Shown piece after piece: positions 29,350-41,398 of a stretch of DNA of 64,000 nucleotides (the first letter of the stretch is position 1; the number at the start of each line of letters is the position of its first letter). The notes under the pieces were generated by a model, which did no database searches, was not told the origin of the DNA, and saw only the letters and a list, made by a program, of their open reading frames with translations. This stretch comes from Norana najaformis (taxonomy: Eukaryota; Annelida; Clitellata; Crassiclitellata; Hormogastridae): assembly GCA_964023275.1 (NCBI GenBank), contig OZ029913.1, positions 48,239,976-48,303,975 on the forward strand, written 5' to 3'. A program made the translations under genes and the position numbers.

Positions 29350-30620
29350 GTGCATCTTATATAATGCTGCAACTTATGTGTGGAAATTTATAAATTTCTG
29401 GTGGTGCCCCTTGGCTGCTAGCCCGCCTTGTCCTGGATGCTCTCACTCTGGCTTGACGTTTACAGTAGAGTCCAGCAAGCAGGTTGAAGATATGAATAGG
29501 GTAGTCCATTTCTCTCCTAGCCAGCCAGAGCTTCTCATGTGAGACACAATCAAAAGCCTTCTTTAAATCAAGAAAGCACATATGTCGGGTCTGCTGATGC
29601 TCTCTAGTTTTCTGCATGATGATTCTAAGATTTGTGACTTATCTCATGTTCCCCATCCTCTGCGAAATCCAGGTTGTTCATCTGCCATCTCAGATTCTAT
29701 TTTCATCCTAATCCTTTCCTGGATGATCTTTAGTATGATTTTACTGGCATATGAGACCAAGGCTGTGGTCCGGTAATTCATGCATTGTCTCATATCGCCT
29801 TTCTTTGGAAGAGGAATGAAGATTGAGTTTATCCAATCTGCTGGCTATTCCCCGTCTCCCATAATGCCTCACATATTCGACACATCCTTTCCACTGTTGT
29901 TTCTCCACCGTGCTTGAACAACTCGGCTGGAACCTCATCTGGACCCATGCTCTTGCCACTAGCTGTCTCACCAATTGTATGAGCAACCTCAGATTTTAGC
30001 GGATGTGGTTCATGAGTAAACTGTGTCGATGTCTTTCACCTCACTCCGATTCTCCGTGATCATTTCACCTGATGCTAATTGCATATAGAACAACTGACGT
30101 TGAAACTTTCATGCGAGTGTTCTGACTATTTGGAAAAGATGTCGCATTTTCCCCTCTGATTTGCTACTTCCAACTCCTCACACTGACCTTCAAGCTGCAC
30201 TTGTTTATCTTGCCACAGCTTTCTCTTAAACTCCCTTTTCGACTCACAACAGCATTTAAGATCTCTTGTTTTGTCTTCTCTCTATGCCTTGATTAATGAA
30301 AAGCTTTCCCTCAGATATCCATGGTTTCCGATTCTGACTTTTCTTGTAACACAATGTATTCTTTGCCGCATCGTGTAGAATTGTCTTGGTCTCTTGCCAG
30401 AGCTCCTCTGGTGTTCTCTCCTCTTCATCCAATTCTAGTACCCCAAAACGATTTTTATCTCCCACTATGTAAACTGCTGCCTTCTTACTCTTTAGGTCTT
30501 CCAGATTTACCTTTTTGGCTGTTTCTTCATTTTAGCCAATCTAACCTTTCTCCTTCCCACTAACAGATGATGGTCAGAATCACAATCCGCCTCTGATTAG
30601 GCTCTACAATTTCTTATGCT
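29350..30620 (-). mobile_element. RTE-like LINE, internally deleted, minus strand
   Basis: Minus-strand pieces in order: an endonuclease C-terminal remnant (30,540-30,620), a linker frame with 'NTLCYKKSQNRKPWISE' (30,256-30,465), and reverse transcriptase 'MCFLDLKKAFDCVSHEKLW' (29,357-29,617). Related to the endonuclease fragment at 50,730-51,250. Confidence 0.7.
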
Positions 30621-31009
30621 AGATCTCCAATGCTGTGCTGTTGTAATGTAATCAGTTTGGTTCCATGTTTATTCATCTGGTGACGTCCACATGTACAAGT
30701 GCCACAGATGATGCTGGAACCACGTGTTGCACAGACTCACTTCATGATCCAAACAAACGTCCAGCAGTCACCTGCTTCATTGTCCATTCATAAACCACCT
30801 ATTCCACCTCCAGTTACAAATGCATTTGATGTACGTTTTCTGACTTTCGTCTGCCATCAACAACAGTGTAGCGATTCTCCTTTTATGTGCATTAAATCGT
30901 TTATGTTCATGCTGATTGATTGTGTGCATAAATTAGTTATAAGTGGCTGTTTACAGCATAGTTAAGTGTATTAACATTAGATATATATGTATAGGTTGGC
31001 CAGAATATA
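30620..31009. other. Unassigned host DNA
   Basis: No recognisable gene. Confidence 0.45.
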
Positions 31010-32207
31010 CAGTGCAGTTCGTTTAAGACGAAAGACAGGGTACCAGTATAAACATTTCGTCTTAACCGAATTTCGTATTAACCATTAGGCAAACATAAGC
31101 GCAGCATGCAAACCAGAAACACGTTATGCCTGCATGACTTACCATGCAGCAGCAAATGACGCATTATTGTATATGATCACGGTAGGCTACGAACTTTAGC
31201 GGGCATTTTTAGACATGAGTCTCAGTAAACATTTCACTGGTCTGTTTCACGCTGGAGCAGCAAAGGAGGGGTATTTTAAGGTTTTATGGAAGGGCTAAGG
31301 CCAATACATTCCATTGCGAAGCTATTTCGACAGCGAATATGAATCGGTTTCGGACAGAGGTGGGCGCGTCAGACAGTGAGAAGCTTTTGAACGAGGGTAC
31401 AGTACATGCATGTAAATGTACGTGCTGATTGATTTGGGGCGGATGCCTCTGTATTTTGCAAGGCGCTTATGAGATTCTGACCATTGACCAATGTCTTCTC
31501 AACATGGCAAAGACTTGTCAACAAGGATATTAGGCTACATGAGAAGAGCTCTGAAAGTTACATTTAAGTCTGATAACAGCAGGCACTAATCTGGCTAGAG
31601 TAGTCAGACACTTAAACTGTCTAATGCGTTTAGCAGTAGGGCACTTCCACTGTGGTTACATATCTCACTACCATAAAATATGTGCCACATGACTAGCTTA
31701 ATGTCCTTTATTGTCAGACAAAATATACCCACGAATGAAATGGCCACATTACTGTAAACAGTTATAAAAGTTTCACCATCAACGCATTTTGACAAGCCTG
31801 ATGCTGTGGTCTGCGTATCTCTTACCGTTAATCACCCAATTACAGTATAAACATGTATGCTATATCGTTCCTCGAGTGGTGACATTCTTCAAAGACCGAC
31901 GCTGTCAAACTGTCGTAGGCGTAGGCTATACGGAAATGCTAACCTGAAAGTTTATTGAAAGCTGCAGCTGTTGTGTGTCAGTCAACATTTCGTCTTATGC
32001 GACGGACTTTGCACTGAAATAAATGCACGGAACCGAAAATTATTTTCGTAATAACCGATCTTTTTGTCTTATCAGTTTGTCTTATCAGTTTTGTCCTAAG
32101 AGAATAATTTAACGTTATTATTGATTTACATCGGCACGGACCAAGTTTTCATTTCGTACTAAGCGATATTTTGTCCTATCCGTTTTCGTCTTAAGCGAAT
32201 TGCACTG
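31010..32207. mobile_element. pogo/Tigger-like non-autonomous transposon, 1,198 bp
   Basis: Ends CAGTGCAGTTCG... and ...CGAATTGCACTG are inverted repeats that extend inward through AAGACGAAA, flanked by TA on both sides (31008-31009 and 32208-32209). The subterminal regions repeat 'CGTCTTA' and 'CGTATTA' motifs several times on both strands. The body has no transposase-like frame. TA target plus CAGT ends fit the Tc1/mariner-pogo group. Confidence 0.8.
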
Positions 32208-33408
32208 TAGTTAGATTAAATTATTATTTAAGCACAGCCAGCATTGCTAAGGTAATAATAGTTAAGGTGGGAATCTGGGAGAGGCTTTACACTGGTTCTG
32301 ACTGCAAAGGCAAGCAGAGAACCAGCGGTGGACATTTGAATTCCACAGTTTTGACTATGGTCATCTGCTTCACAAGACGATATCCATTGCAAGACGCAGT
32401 AGCCCGTAACCTTACACTTAGTCAGTTAAACTGAAGACGTTGACGTGATTGGATGTTGATTTGTGGAAATACTTCACTTGCTCCGGATCTTTAGTTGGAA
32501 ACTGTAAAAATGACAGTTGTGTTTCAACACGGAATGATTTGTTAAGATTTAATCAAAGCAGTTAGCAAGTAACTGTGAAAATCTTCGTTGATGAGCTGCG
32601 CTCGTCATAAAGCAAGGCGATTAACTTCAGATACCGTGGTGAAACTCTGTAAGTTATAGACTTATTCAAGTATGGTGGAACTCAGATTTTGTGAACTCTA
32701 GTTCATTCCATAGTTGACTTTTCAATCGACAAACTGCAACAGAAGTAGTCGGAGATTGGTAAAACCAACAAAACCAGTTTGCCAAGGATTCCTTATCTTC
32801 AACCTTCTTAGAGGACAGCACAAGGAAAAGTGCATCAAGATGTGAAAGGTCTACAGCCAAGCTACAAAAGAACCAGAAACTAGCCGGCCTTTGCGGGAGG
32901 GTAATTAGTATGAGTAATTGATTTAATTCTAATCAATGATGGCCTTATGTAAGGTTGTATAGGATTAAGAGATTGACAGTGTGACTTGCATTTAGATTAA
33001 TTGTCATGGACATTAAAGCTTTTTATAATAACTGAATGAACTCTTTGAAATGATGCCTATTCAAGAAACACTAGCATGCAAATAAGCTTTTGTAACCAAG
33101 TGAAGATTCAGCAGTAGATCCATATTTGACTCACATTCTCATTATTACTCTCTCGCAACGACGAGAAGCAGTAAGGAGAATAATACAATAAAGATGTCTT
33201 GTTTTGGTATTTGTTTCACTGCCAAGTCCAGCTCCTCACAGAACTGAACTATTTCACATGTATGCAGCTACATAAAGAAATTGATCAGCTTGCCCACAAT
33301 GTTTTGGTCAGGGAGTATGCAGCATGAACCCCAACATATTGTCAATCTTACAAGTCAACTTGACATCATCTTACCTCACTAATGCTACTGGTTGAATTGT
33401 TTTTGTAG
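32208..33408. other. Unassigned host DNA, possible exon near 32,846-32,900
   Basis: A short open stretch ending at a GT donor (GGGAGG|GTAATT at 32,900) would splice in phase to the candidate exon at 33,409. The acceptor side is poor, so it is not called as a gene. Confidence 0.3.
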
Positions 33409-33521
33409 GATATGCCAGAGGGGAAAGTGATGGAGCAAGTGGACTTTATCCTGATATCAATGCCTTTCCTAACCCAGATGACCTGCGAAGGAGACGCTTA
33501 AATAGGTTTACATCCAGTTAG
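33409..33521 (+). CDS. Candidate terminal exon of an unidentified host gene
   Basis: A pyrimidine-rich stretch and TTTTTGTAG acceptor precede a 36-codon frame ending in TAG at 33519-33521. Read in phase 1 it gives a charged, Gly/Pro/Asp-rich C-terminus with 'LYPDINAFPNPDDLRRRR'. The residue choice looks like a conserved protein tail rather than random sequence, but I do not recognise the family. A possible upstream exon ends at 32,900 in compatible phase. If real, the gene runs on the plus strand and its 3' end faces the 3' end of SPCS2. Confidence 0.4.
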
Positions 33522-36043
33522 AATGATCATTTAAAAACACTAACTATGGCATGCAGGGATGATTGTTTAACATGAAATGCAGGGGACTAATGTAAACAAT
33601 TCATGTTAACCAAATTTTGTCTTGTTTTTCAATTCAAGTTTTTAAGTTTTTTTAATATAAACAGGTGCTGTATTGTATACATGATTGTTAGGTATAGAAC
33701 TTGTGATGGGGTACACGTGTTCAAACAAACTACACTTTTTGCGTCTCTCCTTTCCCTTGTCTGCACATGACCACATTTGGCATTACCAGTCCTGTCCCCT
33801 TTGCGGATGTCGACACTCCTATAAGTACCAAGGCCTAGATCTGTCTGCTGTCCGACTGAATTAGGTGTTTAAATATCTCCTCCCCAGTCCACATTTGAGT
33901 GACCCTTTCCTTGCCCTCTGCAGACATCCATTGGACAACCACTTATACAAATTCTTTTAATTCTTCCCTTGTGGCAAGTACTGTAAAAGATAAAAGATAA
34001 ACTTGTACAAAATTTAAAGATGCTATTTTAAAAAACAAAGTCAGTTAAAATCATCTGCTGATAACATTGCCATACTTTGAAAGTTGAGTAAGACTGTGTT
34101 GTAACCCAGATTTTGACTGCCTACACAGTACGCATAAATTATAAATGAAGTGACTAGGGGACCTCAAGGAGGCCCCGTAATTGCACAGACTAGGGAGCCT
34201 CAAGTGTGCGAGATCTCGCAGACTCTCACGTGATTGTTATAAACAGTCAAAATAGCTGTGGACGTAGAATCTGAGTTTTCTGTTGGAAATTGGAATGAAC
34301 TTTTTGTTTGAAATTAAAGAGTTACAAACTGCAAAGCAAACATATGAACAGCATCATTTTGTTCGGTGACAAAATAATAGATCCAAACTGTCCTTTTGCT
34401 GACTTTGACCATCTGTAAATGTTTCTGAATGTGGTTGTACAGGATGCGAAAAATCGACTGCAAAATGAGTTGGGGTTTAGGGTTAGATTCTGACCCATAC
34501 AGCATTTATAAAGAATTAAGTTCATATTCACATTCACATTGATGCCCTAGTATATCAGTTTAGGCGAACACCCTGAGGTCCCCTAATATTCCAGTTTAGG
34601 CGACCTCCTAGAGGCCCTCTATCATTCCAGTTTATGCAACCTCCTTGAGGTCCCTAACAACGTCCAATTATAAATGCCACATCTTGTATTCAGTTCTACA
34701 CTACAAGTATTTTACCATGAATGCAAAGATCATCATTGATGCTGTGAGCTGGCAAAGTTATAAATGGTGTATTTCAATATGTTACAACTCTGTAATGAAT
34801 GTTTCAACTACCGCCAGTGCACAGGCCCAAAAGTGCAACTTTAAACAAAATAAGACTGTTTCACGTTGGATGAGCAGAGCCAGATGTTGAAAATAAATCA
34901 GCATTTCATGTTATCCGAGGTTTTGAATTGCATTTTCTTCCAAGGGACTGACATTTTCTTGTGTCAAGTGATATTTTAGTGTTATCAGTTTTGTGATAAA
35001 GGAACTAATTTGCATTTGCTAGAATGGACATCCTTTTTGTGTTACAAGTTTTCATGTCAAGTGTCTTCCACTGCATATAACATTTGTCTTCACAGATTCC
35101 CAACCTAAACTAGCCTGACTTGTCTGCAGCATCCTAAATTGCAACAGTCAATGCCTAAAGCTGAAGTTTAGTAGGTTATGCTTGACTTAACCTGGGATAT
35201 GAAATACTTTGAGGAGGCGCTCAAGTTTCCTTTTCTTTAGGCTCTTGAACCAGTACTGGACGAATCCCAAGGTCCTGGACTAGAGAGTGACACGGGGAAA
35301 AAAATTTTCTCCATCCCCACTCCATACTCATGGGTCTGTTCCCTTCCCCATCGGGCCTGTCCCCATCCCCATTCCCATCACAGTGAAGCAAAAAGCAATG
35401 AAATTCTCACGTGACCCGCTTCTGACAAAATGAGTCTTAAGTTGCAAACTCAATTTTTTTAGAAACTGAAACAAAACTCCAGAACTACAGTATTTGGAAG
35501 ATTTACATAAATGATATAACAATTTAAACAAAACTGAATTCACTATTTGACAACAGAAAAAACTGAAAATGTGAAAATTGCCACTTGACTCTTGTCAGAG
35601 TGAGTCACGTAGGCCCTATTATATGTATATATTGTAATCTTAAAAGGTCATATAACAGATAACACTGAAAAAAATTTCAGCTTTTATTTGGTCGTTACAT
35701 TTGGTTATAGCCAACTATCACTGCAATAAAGAGTGGTCTTATTTCTTAGGCCATATAGCCATGCAATGAAGAGTGTTCTTATGTACTTTTTAGCCCAGTA
35801 CAGTGCTTTATTAGTGACATTGAATAGGCAGAACAATTTTAGAGCAACATATAGTCGAACCCGCAATCGCATGATCATTTACCAAACGTGTTACCAAGAG
35901 ACCACCAAGTCGCACATATGATGATGCTTGAAGTTATAATACCAGTCTAAAAATAACTGTCACAATAAACACCATTTTCAATTAAATTTTGTTTAGTTAA
36001 ATCGCTTCTTGCATGCGAACTAAATCCTTCCTTTAAACTAAAA
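33522..36043. other. Intergenic repeats between candidate exon and SPCS2
   Basis: Contains a probable small element around 34,150-34,660. Its left side reads GACTAGGGGACCTCAAGGAGG and its right side reads the complement, with three ~41-bp repeats of TTCCAGTTTAGGCGACCTCC type at 34,535-34,650. A G/C-homopolymer-rich patch lies at 35,300-35,390. No gene seen. Confidence 0.45.
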
Positions 36044-36049
36044 TTTATT
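36044..36049 (-). promoter_or_regulatory. Polyadenylation signal AATAAA for SPCS2
   Basis: AATAAA on the minus strand, 25 bases past the SPCS2 stop. Confidence 0.6.
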
Positions 36050-36073
36050 TAAACTGCAAAAATCTGTCTTATT

Positions 36074-36260
36074 TTAAATTTCTTTTTTGTCCTTGGTTAA
36101 ACTTGAGTGCAGTTTTGTGACTTCTGCTTCATAGATATCTTTACATAAGTAACCATTCTCGTCAAAGAAATTGGCCACTGATTTACAGATGGAGGTTTCA
36201 CGCAACTGGCCCGTCTCCCCATCCATGCAGCTCATGAAGAGTTCATACATGTCATCATAT
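36074..36260 (-). CDS. SPCS2: SPCS2 last coding exon
   Basis: Minus-strand exon with acceptor TTTGCAG just before 36260 and stop TAA at 36074-36076. It encodes the C-terminal 62 residues of signal peptidase complex subunit 2 (after YDDMYEL; ends KDKKEI). One leading base completes an Arg codon begun in the exon at 48,161-48,295, so the phase matches exactly. SPCS2 is an accessory subunit of the ER signal peptidase that holds the nascent chain and translocon. The C-terminal domain here is the cytosolic part. Confidence 0.9.
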
Positions 36261-37531
36261 CTGCAAAGGAAAATCGTCAAAACACTATAGTAAATGACAA
36301 ATGACCTTTACAGCCAACAACTACAGACATACAGGAATGGCATGCCTTTGTGTGGGAAGAATATGGCCAAGCCCATGCTTAGTCTGAGCTCAAGAAACCA
36401 CTTTCAGGTCAAGTTACACTCCTTTAGATGTGCTACGTAGCCTTTGACAGTACATACTTCACTGACCCATTATAGCATGCTCCCATATAAAGTGAATTCT
36501 GTCAAAGCATGGTCGTAGTCATGGCTTCCAAATTTTTTTAGAAAGATTAATTTCTTCCACAGAAAGTGCTAGCATTTGCTCGTTGTTCTTGCTATGATGA
36601 CTACTAAAAATGACTTTAGCAACATACTCAGATGCTTTTATTGTAACAACATAAACAGTAATGTGATTTTAAGATCTCTGATAACTCTTGTATGCATAAA
36701 ATTCTTTCTATTAAGAAAAAATTAGATGCAATTTTAAGCCATCGATGCATACGTGTCAAGAAGCATTTAGCTGGAATTTATGGATAGCAGAATAAACTTT
36801 CATGACGACTGACAGCCATGGAGGCAACTCATTACCTTAGAAGAAGCTGCAGTCAACTAGAGGGTCAGACAATCAGTGCAATAAAAATCTTGCAAATCAG
36901 AAACATTATACAGTTTGCTAAAGTGTAAAGAAGCAAACAAAATTAAAACTTCTTTAATAAGTGGCATGTTTTAATCCATTCTAAATAGTATGTGCTATAT
37001 AAACACCAAGATGAAACATAGCAGATGGCCAAAGTACAACTGGCACATTTCCTGTTGTAGTGGTGGTTGATTTACTGATAAAACAAAGTGCAGATTTTGA
37101 TTGCAAATATATTTTATTTGAATCTCTGTATCTAAGTCATAATGCCCAAGCATGATTAAGGTTTCAACATAAATTTGCTTGTATTCGTATTAAATCTAAA
37201 TATTTGGCCACAAGTGGAAAACATTTAACATGTAAATGTTTAACATGAAAACGATGCTTAGTCCATTCCGGCATCACTGGTTTAAAATGTAAATTTGTTC
37301 ATTTATCATGAAATTGATAACATACATATGCTGCTTAACATGAACATTTTTTTAGGCCCCTTGGAAGGGCAAATTGGGTGCACTTCTGATAAGGCCGGTA
37401 AAAACCTGTTTACATACGAAATGCTAAATTCTTCAACTTTACAGATTTTTTTCAACAAATCCGGTCTGTGACCGCAAAACTTAATAATAACGATAAGTTT
37501 TTAAAAATATCAGTTAAGTTCTTTTGTGGGT

Positions 37532-37620
37532 TTGTAATTGTAATTTGAGATTTATAAAGTGCCTCTTAGAGAATAAACTCAACAGAGGTGCTTCCAACCT
37601 GAAAAAGTAAAATCACTTAA
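37532..37620 (-). mobile_element. LINE family A 3' tip
   Basis: About 89 bp matching the 3' ends at 23,390-23,460 and 56,290-56,370, including TAATTTGAGATTTATAAAG. Confidence 0.7.
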
Positions 37621-37789
37621 ATAATTCTTGTGGTTATTGCTGATAAATGAGTGTGTAAATGCAAGCAGTGTATATACCTTCTGCCTATCTATATGAACAT
37701 CTTTTCTCACCAATTCAAAATCTGTTCTCTTTTGCAAGGGCTGAGCTGGAAGCGATGCTGAACAGTTTCTAGAAAGGGCACTATATAAA

Positions 37790-38015
37790 GGATTGAATAA
37801 ATTGCCAATACTTAAGCTAGAAATACATCCCTAGCATCAAAAAGTTCACAAATGAGTCCTCTTTTGAGTGCATAAATCTACTTTATGAACAAATATTGGG
37901 AATTCCTGCTGTTATCCTGAAACTATAGGCACTTGCAGTTTTTTGTTTAAGTGAAAAAACAGTGTGATGAAGTTCTTTATATCTGAAAGTAATGACAGTA
38001 GCTTGTTAAGAATTT
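37790..38015 (+). repeat. Copy of interspersed repeat C
   Basis: Matches 27,990-28,230 with small differences (AATTCCTGCT.TTATCCTGAA and AGTAATGACAGTAGCT blocks). Partial. Confidence 0.7.
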
Positions 38016-38538
38016 AATACTGAATGAGGCGGTGAAAATTTTTTAGCATCAGTTCGTGCACTCAGCAATTTGTTTGGACAAAACTGACACTTAACAGAAA
38101 AGTTTTTATCATTTTGTTTAACAATAGAAAAAACTGGCCATCTAAAATAGCTGGTAAAACATGTGCTTCCTTGCAATCCGCCATTGTTCACGAGTCACGC
38201 CAAACATAATATGGTTTAGGTTTTCTATTTCCGGTGCGCTACAAAGCCAGTACTGGTACCAACATTTGAATGTTCCAGCCCAATCATTATCGCCCAATAA
38301 TAATTAACGTAGGCGTAATGCATGCAATATTGCTTTGTTATTATAATGTAAAAATAAAGTATTTTAAAAATGTATTTCAGCATTATAATTTAAAGTGCAA
38401 AATACTCAAAATAAGTATTTTAAGTAAAAGTATAAATACTGTCATTCCAATGTATTTCAAATACAAGTCCAAAATACTTGCATAGTATTTAAAATAGTAT
38501 TTTAAATACTAGTATTTAAAATACTTCCCATCACTGTG
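38006..38538 (-). mobile_element. 5' part of a hAT transposon with BED zinc finger
   Basis: Minus-strand frame 38191-38006 has a BED-finger start (YFRWPVFSIV...VKCQFCPNKLL). Upstream, to 38,538, is an AT-rich 5' region ending in CAGTGATGGGAAG, a hAT-type terminus. A 30-bp perfect palindrome (centre AAATACTAGTATTT) lies at 38496-38525. The catalytic part is absent. Confidence 0.6.
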
Positions 38539-38865
38539 AAAGACAACCACGACAACCCAAACACCTGCATTTCATTCACTAAAACAACTGTAACTAAATC
38601 TTTGTGCAAAATTTTTATAAAGCAGTATTTGATAGACATGGTAGTGCATATGGACCCCAGGTTCTGCGCTATTAACAGGCTAATGGTGTTCATGCATTTG
38701 TTATTAAAGGGTTGATGGTGTTCATACATTTGACTTTTACAACATTAGGCCCTTGAGCTGAAAAAGAACAAATTCCAGTTCTCAACACAGGACCAGTAGC
38801 AGATGTACACAAACTCAACAAAACCGTTAGTGCTTCCCCAGTGCACAACTGTCAGAACACAGTGC

Positions 38866-41398
38866 AGACCTTTTATTTATTAGATGCACACTTAACAACA
38901 TACAATTTTATTCCACACCTTCCATTACACTGGCCAACACATAATTTGTTGCCTCAAATGTTAGAACTGTTTCTGGGTATATTTGACCTGCTGATTCCAG
39001 AAAAGGCACCAGTTTTCTCCCAGCAGGTCTAGTTTTCGAGATATAGAACATTATGCCATATACCAGTCCTTGCCTCTGCTCGCCCATAAAACATAAGGCT
39101 ATAGCTATAATTATGTAGTGCTCAATTTATTATGTGATACACTAAATAAACATAACAATACAAATACTTAAAAGAAAATGGTAGTACCTGAAACTGTACT
39201 TATATGATACCAAACAGAACAAGTTTGTTATAAAAATTTCAAGTCATTCGACACCGAAGAAGCTCCTTTTGTACGATTTCCGAGTGTGGCATCTGCCGGA
39301 ACAATCGCGCATAATATTCCAGCAATAGTCTGCCATCATGTGTGCATCCCATCTTCCTTGATATCGATTTTCCATTGTTTTGATGTCTTGGTGAAATCTT
39401 TCACCTTGCTCTTCGCTGAAGTCACCAAGATTCTCTGGAAAGCGATCTAAGTGACTGTGGAGATAATGGACTTTAATGCTCATGTTGCAGCCAAGCTTGT
39501 TGAAATGAAGAAGCATATCCTCTACTAGTTGTGCATAATTGTCTGCCTTCTTGTTGCCAAGAAAATTTTTAGTTACAAGAACAAAGGAAGACCAGGCACA
39601 AGATTCGATTTCATTCATTGATGGTATGAAAAGTGGGTCATTCATAAGTTGCCTGATCTGTGGACCATCGAAGATTCCAGCCTTCAATTTTTCCATTGTA
39701 ATTCCTGGTAACTTGTGTACTATGTATTCGAAGCATGAACCTTCTTTATTCAAAGCCCTGACAAATTGTTTCATCAGGCCTAGCTTTATATGTAGTGGTG
39801 GCAGTATGATCCTATCTCGTGCCACCAAAGATTCCTTGATTACATTTTGAGCTCCAACCACCATGTCTTTCCTCGAAGGCCAATCTTTTCTTGTCCAATG
39901 TTCATGCTTGGCTCTACTGTCCCAAAGACACAAAAAGCAGGGATACTTTGTGTAGCCACTTTGTTGACCAAGGAGGAAATTTACCATCTTCAAGTCTACA
40001 CAAATTACCCATTGATGTTCTTTGTATTTTATCTTTTCCAGTACTAAAGAGATGGCATTGTACTCTTCTTTCATCCTGGTGGAGTGACCGATTGGAATAG
40101 AACCAAATTTGTTGCCGTTATTTAAAAGCACACATTTCATACTACGTTTTGAACTGTCGATAAAAAGATGCCACTCATCTGGGCTGTAATCTGACAGACC
40201 AATTTTCTTCAATAAGTTGCTGATGTCATTACAGAATACTAGGTTGTTGTCTTCGGTAAAGAATGGCAGCAAATCCTTTTCTCTTTTCTATAAATTGTAA
40301 TTTTCGTTCCAGGCTGAAGTGCATTCTTTTCCTTTAGTCTGGACGCAAGCAATTCAGAGGACTCTTTGGAAAGATTTAAGTCCCTGATCAGATCACTCAA
40401 CTCTTTTTGGTCAAAACGTTCACTGTGTGAAGTTGATTGGAAATCACTGTCACTGCCCCCACTTTCTTCACTTTCGTCATCTTGTCCGATATTGGACATG
40501 CAAGTCTCATCGTCTGAGAGCTGAGGTAGTTCGCGAAAAGGTGGAACTGGTACAATATCCGAATGCGGAACAGGTCTCCTGGCTGAAGGTATATCAGGGT
40601 AAGACAACTTGTGACGATTATTTCGATTGATGCCTATGATATTAACCATACAAAAGTAACAGTCGTCGAAGTGGTTTATCTGTTCCCTCCAAACCATCGG
40701 TACACCAAATTTCAGGCAGCTTCTCTTTCCAATTGTCCAGTGGCGCAATTGTTCAATACAAGTTTTGCATACTGTATGAGGAGCCCATTGCTTATCTTGA
40801 TCTCCAAGTTTGACACCAAAATAACCTACATATGCTCTTTTTACAAACTCAGAAATCGGTTTCCTGTTTGCTTTTAGTGTGTATTCCCCACAAATGTAGC
40901 AGAATATGTCTGGATGGTTAATGCAGCTCCGTCTGGAAGTAGCCATAACCTTAAGGATGTTCGTATCTGAGGAATTAAATGACTAACCTAAAAAATAGTA
41001 AGAACATGTAGTTATTTAATGCTCACATTCACAGATTGTTCTTGCGACCAACTCTTAATATGCCCTAAGACGACTGCGGCTGCTCTAGCTTTCAGGAGGC
41101 GGTTTATATAGGCTATAAATGCTGACTTCAGCATAATCTATTTACATAGTTCGAAACCATGAAACGCTGTATAAGCACAAATAAATTCTAAATGAGGCCA
41201 TGAATTTAGTGCTGAGTAAGCTGTAGGCTACGGAATAGTTATTTCGTTGAATCAGCAATATCTCAGCACGCGGCAAGATATGCTGATTTTACATTATAAG
41301 GATGTAGGCATTATATGAATCAGCAAAATTATAATTAGACCTTTTATTTATTAGATGCACACTTAACAACATACAATTTTATTCCACACCTTCCATTA
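38866..41398 (-). mobile_element. 2.5-kb unit bounded by perfect 62-bp direct repeats, carrying a dispersed ORF family
   Basis: The same 62 bases occur at 38866-38927 and 41337-41398 with no mismatch. Inside, 58 bp from the left repeat, a hairpin (GACCTGCTG 38985-38993 with CAGCAGGTC 39021-39029) is found. 48 bp from the right repeat a second hairpin pairs AATCAGC.ATATCT with AGATATGCTGATT (41250-41288). Between them is one minus-strand gene. The arrangement looks like an insertion with a long target duplication or an attachment-site-like boundary. No terminal inverted repeats were found. Confidence 0.6.
39244..40946 (-). pseudogene. Dispersed multi-cysteine gene of unknown function, one frameshift
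   Basis: Frame 40946-40239 (235 aa) is followed by frame 40272-39244 (342 aa), one base out of register; the switch lies around 40,265-40,290 in an A/G-rich run. The N-terminal half has three zinc-type cysteine pairs (CYIC, CKTC, CYFC) and an acidic Ser/Asp-rich linker. The C-terminal half is compact and enzyme-like with 'HLFIDSSKRS', 'YPCFLCLWDSR', 'LPPLHIKLGLMKQF' and 'EEQGERFHQDI'. I recall highly similar uncharacterised multi-copy proteins in many invertebrate genomes but no proven function. The Asp- and Glu-rich conserved blocks would suit a transposase or nuclease; that is a guess. It sits inside the 62-bp direct-repeat unit and an SPCS2 intron. Confidence 0.7.

Noticed and set aside
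35300-35390. CCCCATCCCC-rich patch considered as a G-quadruplex regulatory site
   Set aside because: Fits the G-rich terminal parts of hAT-like repeats, and no gene start is nearby.
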